Below, piece after piece: positions 17,501 through 24,491 of a DNA stretch of 64,000 nt (its first letter is position 1; every line of letters starts with the position of its first letter). The notes beneath the pieces were generated by a model. The model saw only the letters and a program-made list of their open reading frames with translations. It ran no database searches and was not told the origin of the DNA. Source of the DNA: Terrisporobacter mayombei (GTDB lineage Bacteria; Bacillota; Clostridia; Peptostreptococcales; Peptostreptococcaceae). The stretch is taken from NCBI RefSeq assembly GCF_014333445.1, contig NZ_JACRYU010000016.1, positions 280,382-344,381 on the forward strand, given 5' to 3'. Position numbers and translations under genes: made by a program.

Positions 17501-17712
17501 AACAACTAAGAAAATCTAGCAACTTCGAAGTATTAGATAACATAGATATAAAATACTGTGGTGACGATGAAATAGCTAATTCAGTTGCTAAATTTGAAGA
17601 ATATATCAAAAATGAAACTTTAGCATTATCAGTTGAAAGAACTAATGATGAAGCTTTAGAAGTGTTTGACTTAAATGGTCATAATACAGGAATAAAGGTT
17701 ATAAGAAAATAA
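14599..17712 (+). CDS. ileS: Isoleucyl-tRNA synthetase, long type 2 form
   Basis: 1037 residues from the ATG at 14599 behind GAAAGGGTG; the GTG at 14590 lies in the ribosome binding site. Class I signatures are GNPGIHH (HIGH motif, about residue 52-58) and KMSKSRGN (about 594-601). Editing-domain residues TTPWTLPSN and the anticodon-binding C-terminal region follow. The length and HIGH context suggest the eukaryote-like IleRS2 type, which is often naturally mupirocin resistant. Expression is gated by the T-box upstream. The gap of 270 bases between T-box terminator and start is unusually long. Confidence 0.96.
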   Translation: MEKFKPLVDTSVKDAESKVSEYWKDIDVLNRTLEKGQNDPSFVFYEGPPTANGNPGIHHVVARTLKDWVCRYKTMSGYQVKRKAGWDTHGLPVELQVEKELGLTNKQQIEEYGIAEFNQKCRESVFTYESKWRNMTERMAYEVDLDNPYITLDNNYIESVWWILDKFNKEGYLYEGHKILPYCPRCGTGLASHEVAQGYKEVKTNTVIAKFKRKDAENEYFLAWTTTPWTLPSNVALTVNGEVDYLKVKKDDEIYYVSKPLANKVLGEGTYEILETMKGAELEGVEYEQLMPFVTTDEKAFFITLGDYVTTEDGTGIVHTAPAFGEDDYNLGRKYNLPVLQPVDESGKFTATPWEGRFVMEDGLDVDIIKWLAKENKLFSKEKVEHNYPHCWRCSTPLVYYAKPSWYIEMTRLKDKLIENNNGVNWYPKFVGEGRFGNWLENLNDWAVSRTRYWGTPLNVWRCECGHKESVGSREELAAKAVENIDPKTVELHRPYVDDIHLKCDHCGEQMTRVTEVIDCWFDSGAMPFAQHHYPFENKENFDQLFPADYICEGIDQTRGWFYSLLAISTFVTGKAPYKNVLVNDLVLDKDGKKMSKSRGNTVDPFELFDKYGADALRWYLLYVSPPWTPIRFDESGLREIQSKFIGTIKNVYNFFALYANTDNVNPTDFFVEYKDRPELDRWILSRFNNLKKETEENLEIFEVNKTIRSIQAFINDDLSNWYIRRSRRRFWATELTEDKKAVYNTTYELLTELCRMIAPFAPYLSEEIYRNLTNEESVHLASYPRANKELIDLELEDKMEITKTLVTLGRASREESKIKVRQPIQKVLVDGKYKERISDVVDLIKEELNVKEVVFADDLSEYMNYSLKPNFKVLGKVLGAKMKFFAGALAKLSANEVVPKLEAGEKVSVDLDGEAFEFGKDDVLINISSKEGFDVCMENNIFVILDTHLTEELIQEGYAREFISKVQQLRKSSNFEVLDNIDIKYCGDDEIANSVAKFEEYIKNETLALSVERTNDEALEVFDLNGHNTGIKVIRK

Positions 17713-17766
17713 TATTTTATTTTAAAACTATAGAAGATAAATCTTAGTATTAATCTTATAAATAAA

Positions 17767-17809
17767 AACTACCTCTTAAATAGAAATAATTTAAAGAGGT
17801 AGTTTTTTT
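17767..17809. terminator. Bidirectional terminator between ileS and tetR
   Basis: Perfect 11-bp stem AACTACCTCTT (17767-17777) / AAGAGGTAGTT (17794-17804), with a T-run to 17809 on the plus side and an A-run on the left for the minus side. The right arm is also the last codons and stop of the tetR gene. Confidence 0.85.
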
Positions 17810-18387
17810 ATTTTTTCAGAATAATCAACTAGGAATCTAGCGATTTCTCCATATGGAACTTTTTCAGATTTTAAAAGGGCTTGTACAACTAGCCCATCAA
17901 CTATAGATATTAATAAAAATGAGGCAGCTTTAGCGCGAGATTTATCAGATATAATTTCAATAATTTGTTCTTCTAGAGCTGTTCTCCATTCTACATATTT
18001 AAGACCAATTCTTTCTTTTAATGCATCATTTCCTATTATAGCTTCGCATAATAAATACATATGAATTCTTCCAGTTTTTTCAATATTAGATATATTTTTT
18101 AGAATTATAAGAACTAACTCTTCTGTAGTAAAATGATGATTTGTTCTATTCAAACAATCAAATAAAGCTTCAGAAATTATATTTAAATGATTATCAGCAA
18201 TATCAAATATAATATCATCCTTAGATGAATAATGATAATATAGTGTGCCTTTACTTATATTAACTTCTTTTGCTATGTCAGCTAAAGAAGTATTATTTAT
18301 ACCATTTTTAGTCATTAAATTAATAGAAGCTAATAAAATCTTTTCTTTCATACTATGATTTTGCTTTGTTCCTCTATTTAATTTCAT
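17791..18387 (-). CDS. TetR family transcriptional regulator
   Basis: 198 residues. The N-terminal helix-turn-helix (about residues 15-60) reads NGINNTSLADIAKEVNISKG then TLYYHYSSKDD, the classic TetR pattern; the C-terminal ligand domain is not assignable to a known subfamily. Ribosome binding site AGGAAGGATT. It is transcribed divergently from a DegV/FakB-like gene, and a 16-bp palindrome lies just after the candidate degV start. Inference: it represses degV, perhaps in response to a fatty acid or acyl-CoA; the ligand is unknown. Its final codons lie in the terminator hairpin. Confidence 0.88.
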   Translation of the reverse strand: MKLNRGTKQNHSMKEKILLASINLMTKNGINNTSLADIAKEVNISKGTLYYHYSSKDDIIFDIADNHLNIISEALFDCLNRTNHHFTTEELVLIILKNISNIEKTGRIHMYLLCEAIIGNDALKERIGLKYVEWRTALEEQIIEIISDKSRAKAASFLLISIVDGLVVQALLKSEKVPYGEIARFLVDYSEKIKKLPL

Positions 18388-18421
18388 AGTTTAATCCTTC
18401 CTAATATATAGTTATAAAAAT

Positions 18422-18450
18422 ATTATAATGTTAACAAAAATTATTGTCAA
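18422..18450 (-). promoter_or_regulatory. Consensus sigmaA promoter for tetR
   Basis: On the minus strand, TTGACA (18450-18445), 17-base spacer, TATAAT (18427-18422): a perfect match to both boxes. Start near 18415, leaving a leader of under 30 bases. Confidence 0.8.
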
Positions 18451-18480
18451 ATTAGAAAAAACATTTTCATTTTCTTATTA

Positions 18481-18509
18481 TTGACAAAATATTTTTTAAA
18501 AGATAAAAT
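18481..18509 (+). promoter_or_regulatory. SigmaA-type promoter for degV
   Basis: TTGACA (18481-18486), 17-base spacer, TAAAAT (18504-18509). The start would be near 18516, six bases before the TetR-type palindrome. Confidence 0.65.
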
Positions 18510-18521
18510 ATAATTATTAGT

Positions 18522-18537
18522 TCGGTCAACTGACCGA
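18522..18537. promoter_or_regulatory. TetR-type operator palindrome
   Basis: TCGGTCA-AC-TGACCGA, a perfect 7-bp inverted repeat with a 2-base centre, the size and form expected of a TetR-family operator. It lies right after the degV start site and about 70 bases from the tetR -35 box, so it should act mainly on degV. Confidence 0.7.
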
Positions 18538-18570
18538 TAAATATTAACTTATTTAGGGAGAGGTATTTGA

Positions 18571-19413
18571 ATGAAAAATATAAAATTAATAACTGATGGT
18601 AGTTGTGATCTTTCACAAGATTTAATCGATAAAAGTCAGATAGAAATAGTTGATATAAAAGTTTCTTTTGGAGAGAGAAGTTACTCAACAAGAGATTTAA
18701 CAAATAAACAATTTTATGAGATGATGAAAGAGCATAGTGAATTACCAAAAACAGCATGCCCATCTCCGAGTCAATATATAGAAGCATTTGAATGTGATGA
18801 AGATAATATTATAGTTTTTTGCTTAACAAGTAAGTTATCAGGAGTTTATAATTGTGCTTTACTTGCAAAAAATATGTATGAAGAAGAACATGGAAATAAG
18901 AAAAGAATTGAAATAATAGACACAACTACAGGATCTATAGGACAAGCTTTATTAATATCTAAAGTAGCTGATATGGTATCTGAAGGAAAAGATATGGATG
19001 AAATAGTATCTACTATAGAAAAAATGAAAAGTGAATTGATATTTTATGGAACTTTACACACTTTAGAAAATGCAATTAAGGGTGGTAGAATAAACCCAAT
19101 AGCAGGTAAGATAATAGGTATTTTAAACTTTAAGGCAATTGTTCATATTAATGATGGATTAGTAAAGCCGATTGATAAAGCTAGGGGAGAAAAGAATAGC
19201 TTAAATAAAGTTGTTCAATATATGAGAGATAATATTGATAAATATAAAAATAAAAAATTAGCTATAGGTCACGCTAATTGCCTTGAGAAAGCTTTAAAAA
19301 TTAAAGAAGTGTTAGAATCAGAATATTATTTTGAAGAAATACTAATAATTGAAGTTGGACCAGCTATGGGAACTTATACTTCTGAAGGTGCTATACTTAT
19401 AGCATCATTATAA
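18571..19413 (+). CDS. DegV family fatty-acid-binding protein (FakB type)
   Basis: 280 residues. Starts with LITDGSCDLSQDLID, the DegV N-terminal signature, followed by the TACPSPSQY and SGVYNCALLA segments and a C-terminal VGPAMGTYTSEGA. DegV/FakB proteins bind a fatty acid for phosphorylation by fatty acid kinase FakA, encoded at 52025-53650. Ribosome binding site AGGGAGAGG. It stands alone, divergent from tetR, with a TetR-type operator at its start site, so transcription probably responds to a ligand. Which acyl chain it binds cannot be read from the sequence. Confidence 0.9.
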   Translation: MKNIKLITDGSCDLSQDLIDKSQIEIVDIKVSFGERSYSTRDLTNKQFYEMMKEHSELPKTACPSPSQYIEAFECDEDNIIVFCLTSKLSGVYNCALLAKNMYEEEHGNKKRIEIIDTTTGSIGQALLISKVADMVSEGKDMDEIVSTIEKMKSELIFYGTLHTLENAIKGGRINPIAGKIIGILNFKAIVHINDGLVKPIDKARGEKNSLNKVVQYMRDNIDKYKNKKLAIGHANCLEKALKIKEVLESEYYFEEILIIEVGPAMGTYTSEGAILIASL

Positions 19414-19424
19414 TTTTTAACTTC

Positions 19425-19453
19425 TTGACAAAATAGATTGTAAAACATATTAT
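19425..19453 (+). promoter_or_regulatory. SigmaA-type promoter upstream of mtnN
   Basis: TTGACA (19425-19430), 17-base spacer, TATTAT (19448-19453). The start near 19460 is upstream of an intrinsic terminator at 19476-19503. Confidence 0.65.
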
Positions 19454-19475
19454 TTAATATATATATATAGAAAAT

Positions 19476-19503
19476 CCGTTCTAGTTTTATAGAACGGTTT
19501 TTT
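19476..19503 (+). terminator. Intrinsic terminator between promoter and mtnN
   Basis: Stem CCGTTCTA / TAGAACGG, GTTTTA loop, then six T. It follows degV but also lies only about 16 bases after the predicted mtnN start site and 21 bases before the mtnN ATG, so it may attenuate mtnN. Confidence 0.75.
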
Positions 19504-19524
19504 ACTGTTAAAGTAGGAGGCATT

Positions 19525-20229
19525 ATGAAAAAAATTGGAATAATTGGTGCAATGGACCAAGAAGTAAGAACATTAAAAAGCTTAATGAATATAGAAAAAA
19601 CTGTTGAAAAAGCAAGTTTAAAATTCTATGAAGGGAAGCTAGAAGGAAAAGATATAGTTTTAGTTCAATGTGGTATAGGAAAAGTAAATTCTGCTTTATG
19701 TGCTCAAATATTAATAAGTGAATTTAAAGTTGATGCAGTAGTTAATACAGGTGTTGCAGGTGCTATACATTCATCACTTGGTGTAAATGATATAGTTATA
19801 TCAACAGAAGCGATACAATATGATGTTGATGCTACAGCTTTTGGATATTCAAAAGGTCAAATACCTCAAATGGATAACTCTGTTTTTGTTGCTGACGAAA
19901 GTCTTATAAATGCAGCATATGAATCAAGCTTAGAACAAGTTAAAGGCAAAGGATTTAACATAGTAAAAGGTAGAGTAGCTACAGGAGATATATTCATAAG
20001 TTCTAAAGAATTAAAAGAAGAATTAGAAAATGATTTTAAAGCTTATTGTGGTGAAATGGAAGGTGGAGCTATAGCTCATGCTTGTTACTTAAATAATATT
20101 CCGTTTGTAATAATAAGAGCAATGTCAGATAAAGCTGATGGAAGTGCTAATGTAACTTATGATGAATTTGTTGTAGAGGCAGCAGAAAACTCAAAAGATA
20201 TAGTATTAAAAATGCTAAGAGCATTATAA
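19525..20229 (+). CDS. mtnN: 5'-methylthioadenosine / S-adenosylhomocysteine nucleosidase
   Basis: 234 residues, normal for the family. N-terminal IGIIGAMDQEV contains the catalytic Glu region, VNTGVAGA is the central glycine loop, EMEGGAIAH the ribose-binding Met-Glu, and SDKADG the catalytic Asp. It cleaves adenine from methylthioadenosine and S-adenosylhomocysteine in SAM recycling. Ribosome binding site TAGGAGGC. Monocistronic, between a possible attenuator and its own terminator. Confidence 0.97.
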   Translation: MKKIGIIGAMDQEVRTLKSLMNIEKTVEKASLKFYEGKLEGKDIVLVQCGIGKVNSALCAQILISEFKVDAVVNTGVAGAIHSSLGVNDIVISTEAIQYDVDATAFGYSKGQIPQMDNSVFVADESLINAAYESSLEQVKGKGFNIVKGRVATGDIFISSKELKEELENDFKAYCGEMEGGAIAHACYLNNIPFVIIRAMSDKADGSANVTYDEFVVEAAENSKDIVLKMLRAL

Positions 20230-20236
20230 TTATTGG

Positions 20237-20259
20237 GGAAGTCGACTAGACTTCCTTTT
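20237..20259 (+). terminator. mtnN terminator
   Basis: Stem GGAAGTC / GACTTCC with a GACTA loop and TTTT tail, 7 bases after the mtnN stop. Confidence 0.75.
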
Positions 20260-20306
20260 GATATTTAAAAATATTTTAATTCATAAATATAAAATATCAT
20301 TTTTTT

Positions 20307-20353
20307 AAAGCAAAGACAAAAAATTCTAATATGAATTTTAGTCTTTGCTTTTT
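20307..20353 (+). terminator. Second hairpin terminator before the DUF5665 gene
   Basis: Stem AAAGCAAAGAC / GTCTTTGCTTT enclosing an inner AAATTC / GAATTT stem, with a T-run. Only 47 bases separate it from the mtnN terminator; it may be a backup or belong to a short transcript. It reads as a terminator on either strand. Confidence 0.65.
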
Positions 20354-20419
20354 GTATTTTTATAATATTTTTTCACATACTAAATTTAATGCTAAAACTT
20401 CATAAAAGGATGTGAAGAT

Positions 20420-20899
20420 ATGAAATTTAATACATATATTCCTAAGGATAACTTCAAAAATTTAAAAAATACAAAAATAAAAGAATATGATGAAAAATAC
20501 TTGGATATAGAAAAGGAAATAGAAAAATCTTATACAGATAAATGTAAAGATGATAATGAGCAGTATGTAAGTATTGAAGATATACATAGGCTTATAAATG
20601 GGATGTATTTATCTGATGACTCAAAAAAAGAATTAGGTATTATAAAAAGATATTTAGAAAAACTAATAATAATAATCGAAAGAAGTAGAATTAGAGATTA
20701 TATGTATCTAACAGATAGCAAAAGAAGATTATTTATAATTAATTTTATTGCTGGCCTTGGAAAGGGATTTGGTCAAGCAATAGGATTTACTATACTTGCA
20801 GCAATTGTACTTGGTTTATTATTCAGTTGGGTAGATCTACCTATAGTAGGTAGATACATAGCAAAATTATTAAATATAGTACAACAATATAGAAAATAG
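20420..20899 (+). CDS. DUF5665-domain membrane protein
   Basis: 159 residues. The first 110 are hydrophilic and lysine-rich. The C-terminus holds one membrane segment (about 112-137) with the GLGKGFGQAIGFTILAAIVL pattern, typical of the DUF5665 domain. Function unknown. Ribosome binding site AAAGGATGTGAA. It is followed after 13 bases by the yteA-like gene, so the two are probably cotranscribed with the deacetylase. Confidence 0.7.
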   Translation: MKFNTYIPKDNFKNLKNTKIKEYDEKYLDIEKEIEKSYTDKCKDDNEQYVSIEDIHRLINGMYLSDDSKKELGIIKRYLEKLIIIIERSRIRDYMYLTDSKRRLFIINFIAGLGKGFGQAIGFTILAAIVLGLLFSWVDLPIVGRYIAKLLNIVQQYRK

Positions 20900-20912
20900 A
20901 TGAGGTGACATT

Positions 20913-21404
20913 ATGGATTTAAGAAAAAAGCTAGAAAAAGAAAAACAAGAAGTAACTAAAACAATTGAAGGAATGAATGATAATACATTGTTTGGTGATA
21001 CAGATAGACATACTAGTGAGAAGTACAGTACAGGTGAATTATCAAGTTATGATAATCATATTGGTGATATAGGTACAGATGTATATATGCATGATATGGA
21101 TAATAGTTTGATAAATCATGAACAATATGTTTTAAATGAAATAAATGAAGCTTTAGAGAAAATGGAAGATGGAACTTATGGAATATGTACAAATTGTCAT
21201 AAAGAAATAGAAAAAGATAGACTGGAAATAATACCAGAAACAACTTTATGCGCTGAGTGTGCAAAAGAAATAGTTGTGGGACCTGATATTAGTGAAAGTG
21301 TAGATAAAAATCCTTTAAATTCTTATAATGATATGTATTACAGTGAATATATAAAAGACTTAACTGACTTAAATAAAAATGGTTTAGATGATGACAATGA
21401 ATAA
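20913..21404 (+). CDS. yteA: YteA-type TraR/DksA zinc-finger protein
   Basis: 163 residues. N-terminal half is a charged helix region with the HTSEKYSTGELSSYDNH pattern seen in YteA proteins; the C-terminal C4 zinc finger reads CTNCHKE ... CAECAKE (about residues 92-118). The family is associated with sporulation in Bacillus and Clostridia, with no biochemical role that I know of. It lies just upstream of the deacetylase and lspA. The assignment to TraR/DksA-like fold is firm, the YteA subgroup slightly less so. Confidence 0.82.
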   Translation: MDLRKKLEKEKQEVTKTIEGMNDNTLFGDTDRHTSEKYSTGELSSYDNHIGDIGTDVYMHDMDNSLINHEQYVLNEINEALEKMEDGTYGICTNCHKEIEKDRLEIIPETTLCAECAKEIVVGPDISESVDKNPLNSYNDMYYSEYIKDLTDLNKNGLDDDNE

Positions 21405-21440
21405 ATAAAAATAGATACTTATTGTAAGGAGTGTTTTCAC

Positions 21441-22214
21441 ATGAGAAAAACCATTTATGTATTGATTTTTGCAGTGATGATATTAATAGGTGTAAGTATT
21501 CGTAATATGTCTAATGAAAAAATCGAAACAGGTAAATTTGATAATATAAATAATGGATATGATGGATTAATCATTAAATGTGGGAGTACAGATGAAAAAG
21601 TTGTTGCTCTTACATTTGATGATGGCCCTGATGAAACATTTACTCCTCAAATTTTAGATCTTTTGAAAAAATATGACATTAAAGCAACATTTTTTGTTGT
21701 AGGAGAAAATGTTCAATACAATAAAAAACTTATAAAAAGAGAATTTGAAGAAGGTCATGAAATCGGGAATCATACTTATACTCATATCAATGTCTCTAAA
21801 AATGGTTATAATAAAATCAAAAAAGAAATTGGTGATACACAGGAGGAAATTAAATCTGTAACAGGAGTATATCCAAAATTTTTTAGACCCCCTTATAGAT
21901 CTATAAGTAAGGATATGTGTGAAATTATAAAGCAAAATGATATGAACATAGTATTATGGTCTTATGTAGATGCTAGAGATTGGTCAAACCCAGGAGTGAC
22001 TTCTATTGTAAAAGCTATAGAAGATGGAATTCAAAATGGATGTATAATTTTATTACATGATTATAATAGAATAAGAACACCGAAATCTCAGACAGTAAAA
22101 GCTTTAGAGATAATGATACCAGACCTATTACAAAAAGGATATAAATTTGTAACTGTATCTGAACTAATAAATCATATAGAAGAAAATAAATCAACAGAAG
22201 AAGCTGCAAATTAA
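21441..22214 (+). CDS. Membrane-anchored polysaccharide deacetylase (NodB domain)
   Basis: 257 residues. One N-terminal membrane segment (residues 4-22) acts as signal anchor. The NodB domain carries LTFDDGPDETFT (catalytic and metal Asp, about residues 55-66), HEIGNHTYTH (metal His pair), FRPPYR and the late ILLHD motif. Family members remove acetyl groups from peptidoglycan or chitin-like sugars outside the membrane. Sporulation-linked PdaA/PdaB types have a similar size; whether this is one cannot be decided here. A terminator follows. Confidence 0.9.
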   Translation: MRKTIYVLIFAVMILIGVSIRNMSNEKIETGKFDNINNGYDGLIIKCGSTDEKVVALTFDDGPDETFTPQILDLLKKYDIKATFFVVGENVQYNKKLIKREFEEGHEIGNHTYTHINVSKNGYNKIKKEIGDTQEEIKSVTGVYPKFFRPPYRSISKDMCEIIKQNDMNIVLWSYVDARDWSNPGVTSIVKAIEDGIQNGCIILLHDYNRIRTPKSQTVKALEIMIPDLLQKGYKFVTVSELINHIEENKSTEEAAN

Positions 22215-22225
22215 ATATTGATTTA

Positions 22226-22279
22226 TACAAAAAAGCATCTTTTTAGAAATTTGTTTCTTTAAATATGCTTTTTTTGTAT
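22226..22279 (+). terminator. Terminator after the deacetylase
   Basis: Stem ACAAAAAAGCAT / ATGCTTTTTTTGT with an inner AGAAA / TTTCT stem and a T-run inside the right arm. Can also work on the minus strand. Confidence 0.75.
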
Positions 22280-22316
22280 AATAAAAAAGATGATACTTAT
22301 TTAGGAGGAAAGATTA

Positions 22317-22772
22317 ATGTATGAAATTATAATGGTTTTACTTATTGGTTTAGATCAAATAATAAAATACTGGGCCTTAAATTTCTTAAAAGAAATAGGG
22401 AGTATACCTGTAATTGAAAATATATTTAATTTGACATATGTGGAAAATAGAGGTGCAGCTTTTGGTATGTTACAAAATAATCAAACTATATTTATAGTAG
22501 TTGCAGCCTTAGCGTCTTGTTATGGTCTTTACTATTTACATACTAAGAAAGTTAGTAATATTGGTAAGATAGGCATATTACTAATTATTTCAGGGGCCAT
22601 TGGCAATTTAATAGACAGAGTAAGGCTAGGGTTTGTAGTTGACTATTTGGATTTTCATATAATTTGGAGCTATGTATTCAACTTAGCAGACTGTTTTGTA
22701 GTAGTAGGAACGGTACTTCTATGTGCATATATATTGTTTAATGAAGAAGAAGATAAAAAGCAGGTGAAATAA
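22317..22772 (+). CDS. lspA: Lipoprotein signal peptidase II
   Basis: 151 residues, four hydrophobic segments. The two catalytic aspartates are in DRVRLGFVVDYLDF and FNLADCFVVVG; the NRGAAFGML and GNLIDR motifs are also present. It cleaves prolipoprotein signal peptides at the lipobox cysteine in the membrane. Strong ribosome binding site AGGAGGAAAG. The stop overlaps the rluD start by one base (TAATG), so the two are coupled, as in many Firmicutes. Confidence 0.97.
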   Translation: MYEIIMVLLIGLDQIIKYWALNFLKEIGSIPVIENIFNLTYVENRGAAFGMLQNNQTIFIVVAALASCYGLYYLHTKKVSNIGKIGILLIISGAIGNLIDRVRLGFVVDYLDFHIIWSYVFNLADCFVVVGTVLLCAYILFNEEEDKKQVK

Positions 22773-23683
22773 TGGATGAAATAAGAGAATTTTTAGTTTT
22801 AGAAGAGGAAGAAGGAGAAAGATTAGATGTATATCTGTCAAGTCAACTTGGAGATATGTCTAGAAGTTATATACAAAAAATAATAAAAGATAAAAAAGTA
22901 ACTGTTAATAATAAAATAGAAAAAGCAAAATACTTAGTAAAAGAAGAAGATAAAATTATAATAGAAATACCAGCACCAAAATTATTAGAAATAAAAGCTC
23001 AAGATATTCCCATAGATATAGTTTATGAAGATAATGATTTGCTAATTGTAAATAAACCACAAAACATGGTAGTACATCCTGCACCAGGGAACTATGAAAA
23101 TACATTAGTAAATGCAATTTTATATCATTGTAAAGATAACTTATCATCAATAAACGGTATTATAAGACCAGGAATAGTTCATAGGATTGATAAGGATACA
23201 TCGGGTTTATTAATGATAGCAAAAAATAATAATGCACATAATTCTTTAGCAGATCAGCTAAAAGATCACTCTATAACAAGAGAATATGAATTTATATGTC
23301 ATGGAGTATTTAAAGAAGATAAAATAACAGTGGATAAACCTATTGGAAGAAATCCTAAGGATAGGTTAAAAATGGCTGTTGTTAAAGATGGAAAAAGAGC
23401 TGTAACTCATTTTGAGGTTATTGAAAGATTCGAAAATTATACTTTAGTTAGAGCAACTTTAGAAACAGGAAGAACTCATCAAATTAGAGTTCATGCAGCT
23501 TCATTAAACCATCCTTTATTAGGGGATCTTTTATATGGACCAAAAAGCAATAAACTAAAAGTAACAGGTCAAACATTACATGCTAAAAAATTAGGATTTA
23601 TACATCCTACAAAAAATAAATATGTAGAATTTGATTCAGAGTTACCAGAATATTTTAAAAAGATAATGAATAGAATAAAATAA
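22772..23683 (+). CDS. rluD: RluD-family 23S rRNA pseudouridine synthase
   Basis: 303 residues. N-terminal S4 RNA-binding domain (about 15-75) and a pseudouridine synthase domain with the catalytic motif HRIDKDTSGLL (about residues 137-147) and the late GRTHQIRVH. In Firmicutes the lspA-linked member is often labelled RluD (YlyB); the exact uridines modified cannot be read from sequence. Start codon shares its A with the lspA stop. Confidence 0.94.
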   Translation: MDEIREFLVLEEEEGERLDVYLSSQLGDMSRSYIQKIIKDKKVTVNNKIEKAKYLVKEEDKIIIEIPAPKLLEIKAQDIPIDIVYEDNDLLIVNKPQNMVVHPAPGNYENTLVNAILYHCKDNLSSINGIIRPGIVHRIDKDTSGLLMIAKNNNAHNSLADQLKDHSITREYEFICHGVFKEDKITVDKPIGRNPKDRLKMAVVKDGKRAVTHFEVIERFENYTLVRATLETGRTHQIRVHAASLNHPLLGDLLYGPKSNKLKVTGQTLHAKKLGFIHPTKNKYVEFDSELPEYFKKIMNRIK

Positions 23684-23704
23684 TTTAATAATTGAGAAAT
23701 AACC

Positions 23705-23733
23705 TTGAAAAAAACTTATTATTTCTATATAAT
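23705..23733 (+). promoter_or_regulatory. SigmaA-type promoter of pyrR-uraA
   Basis: TTGAAA (23705-23710), 17-base spacer, TATAAT (23728-23733). The -10 box lies within the right arm of a 9-bp inverted repeat ACTTATTAT / ATAATAAGT (23714-23737), and the RNA would start near 23740. Confidence 0.7.
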
Positions 23734-23744
23734 AAGTCGTAGTA

Positions 23745-23847
23745 ATTAAATACCTTTAAAGTGATACAGAGATATCATAAGGCATGTGACAATAGAATTT
23801 TTATGTAAAAATACTAGCTTCTTGTCTTGCTGATAAGAAGTTTTTTT
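23745..23847 (+). promoter_or_regulatory. PyrR-responsive attenuator
   Basis: The hairpin GATA-CAGAGA-TATC (23763-23776) carries the CAGAGA hexaloop of PyrR binding loops. It is followed by an intrinsic terminator, CTTCTTGTC / GATAAGAAG plus seven T (23818-23847). With PyrR and UMP bound, the binding loop should act as anti-antiterminator and let the terminator form. The downstream genes pyrR and uraA fit this control exactly. Confidence 0.8.
23818..23847 (+). terminator. pyr attenuator terminator
   Basis: Nine-bp stem CTTCTTGTC / GATAAGAAG (one G-U pair), TTGCT loop and seven T, located 80 bases before the pyrR start. Confidence 0.85.
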
Positions 23848-23869
23848 ATGTATAAAAATATATTTATAA

Positions 23870-24457
<588 letters not shown>

Positions 24458-24491
24458 TAAAAATAATTATGTATTTTGGGGGAATTAAAGA

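Noticed and set aside
18428..18444. Second TetR operator near the tetR promoter (TTAACA-rich stretch)
   Set aside because: Only a short GTTAAC palindrome is present and it does not resemble the TCGGTCA half-site.
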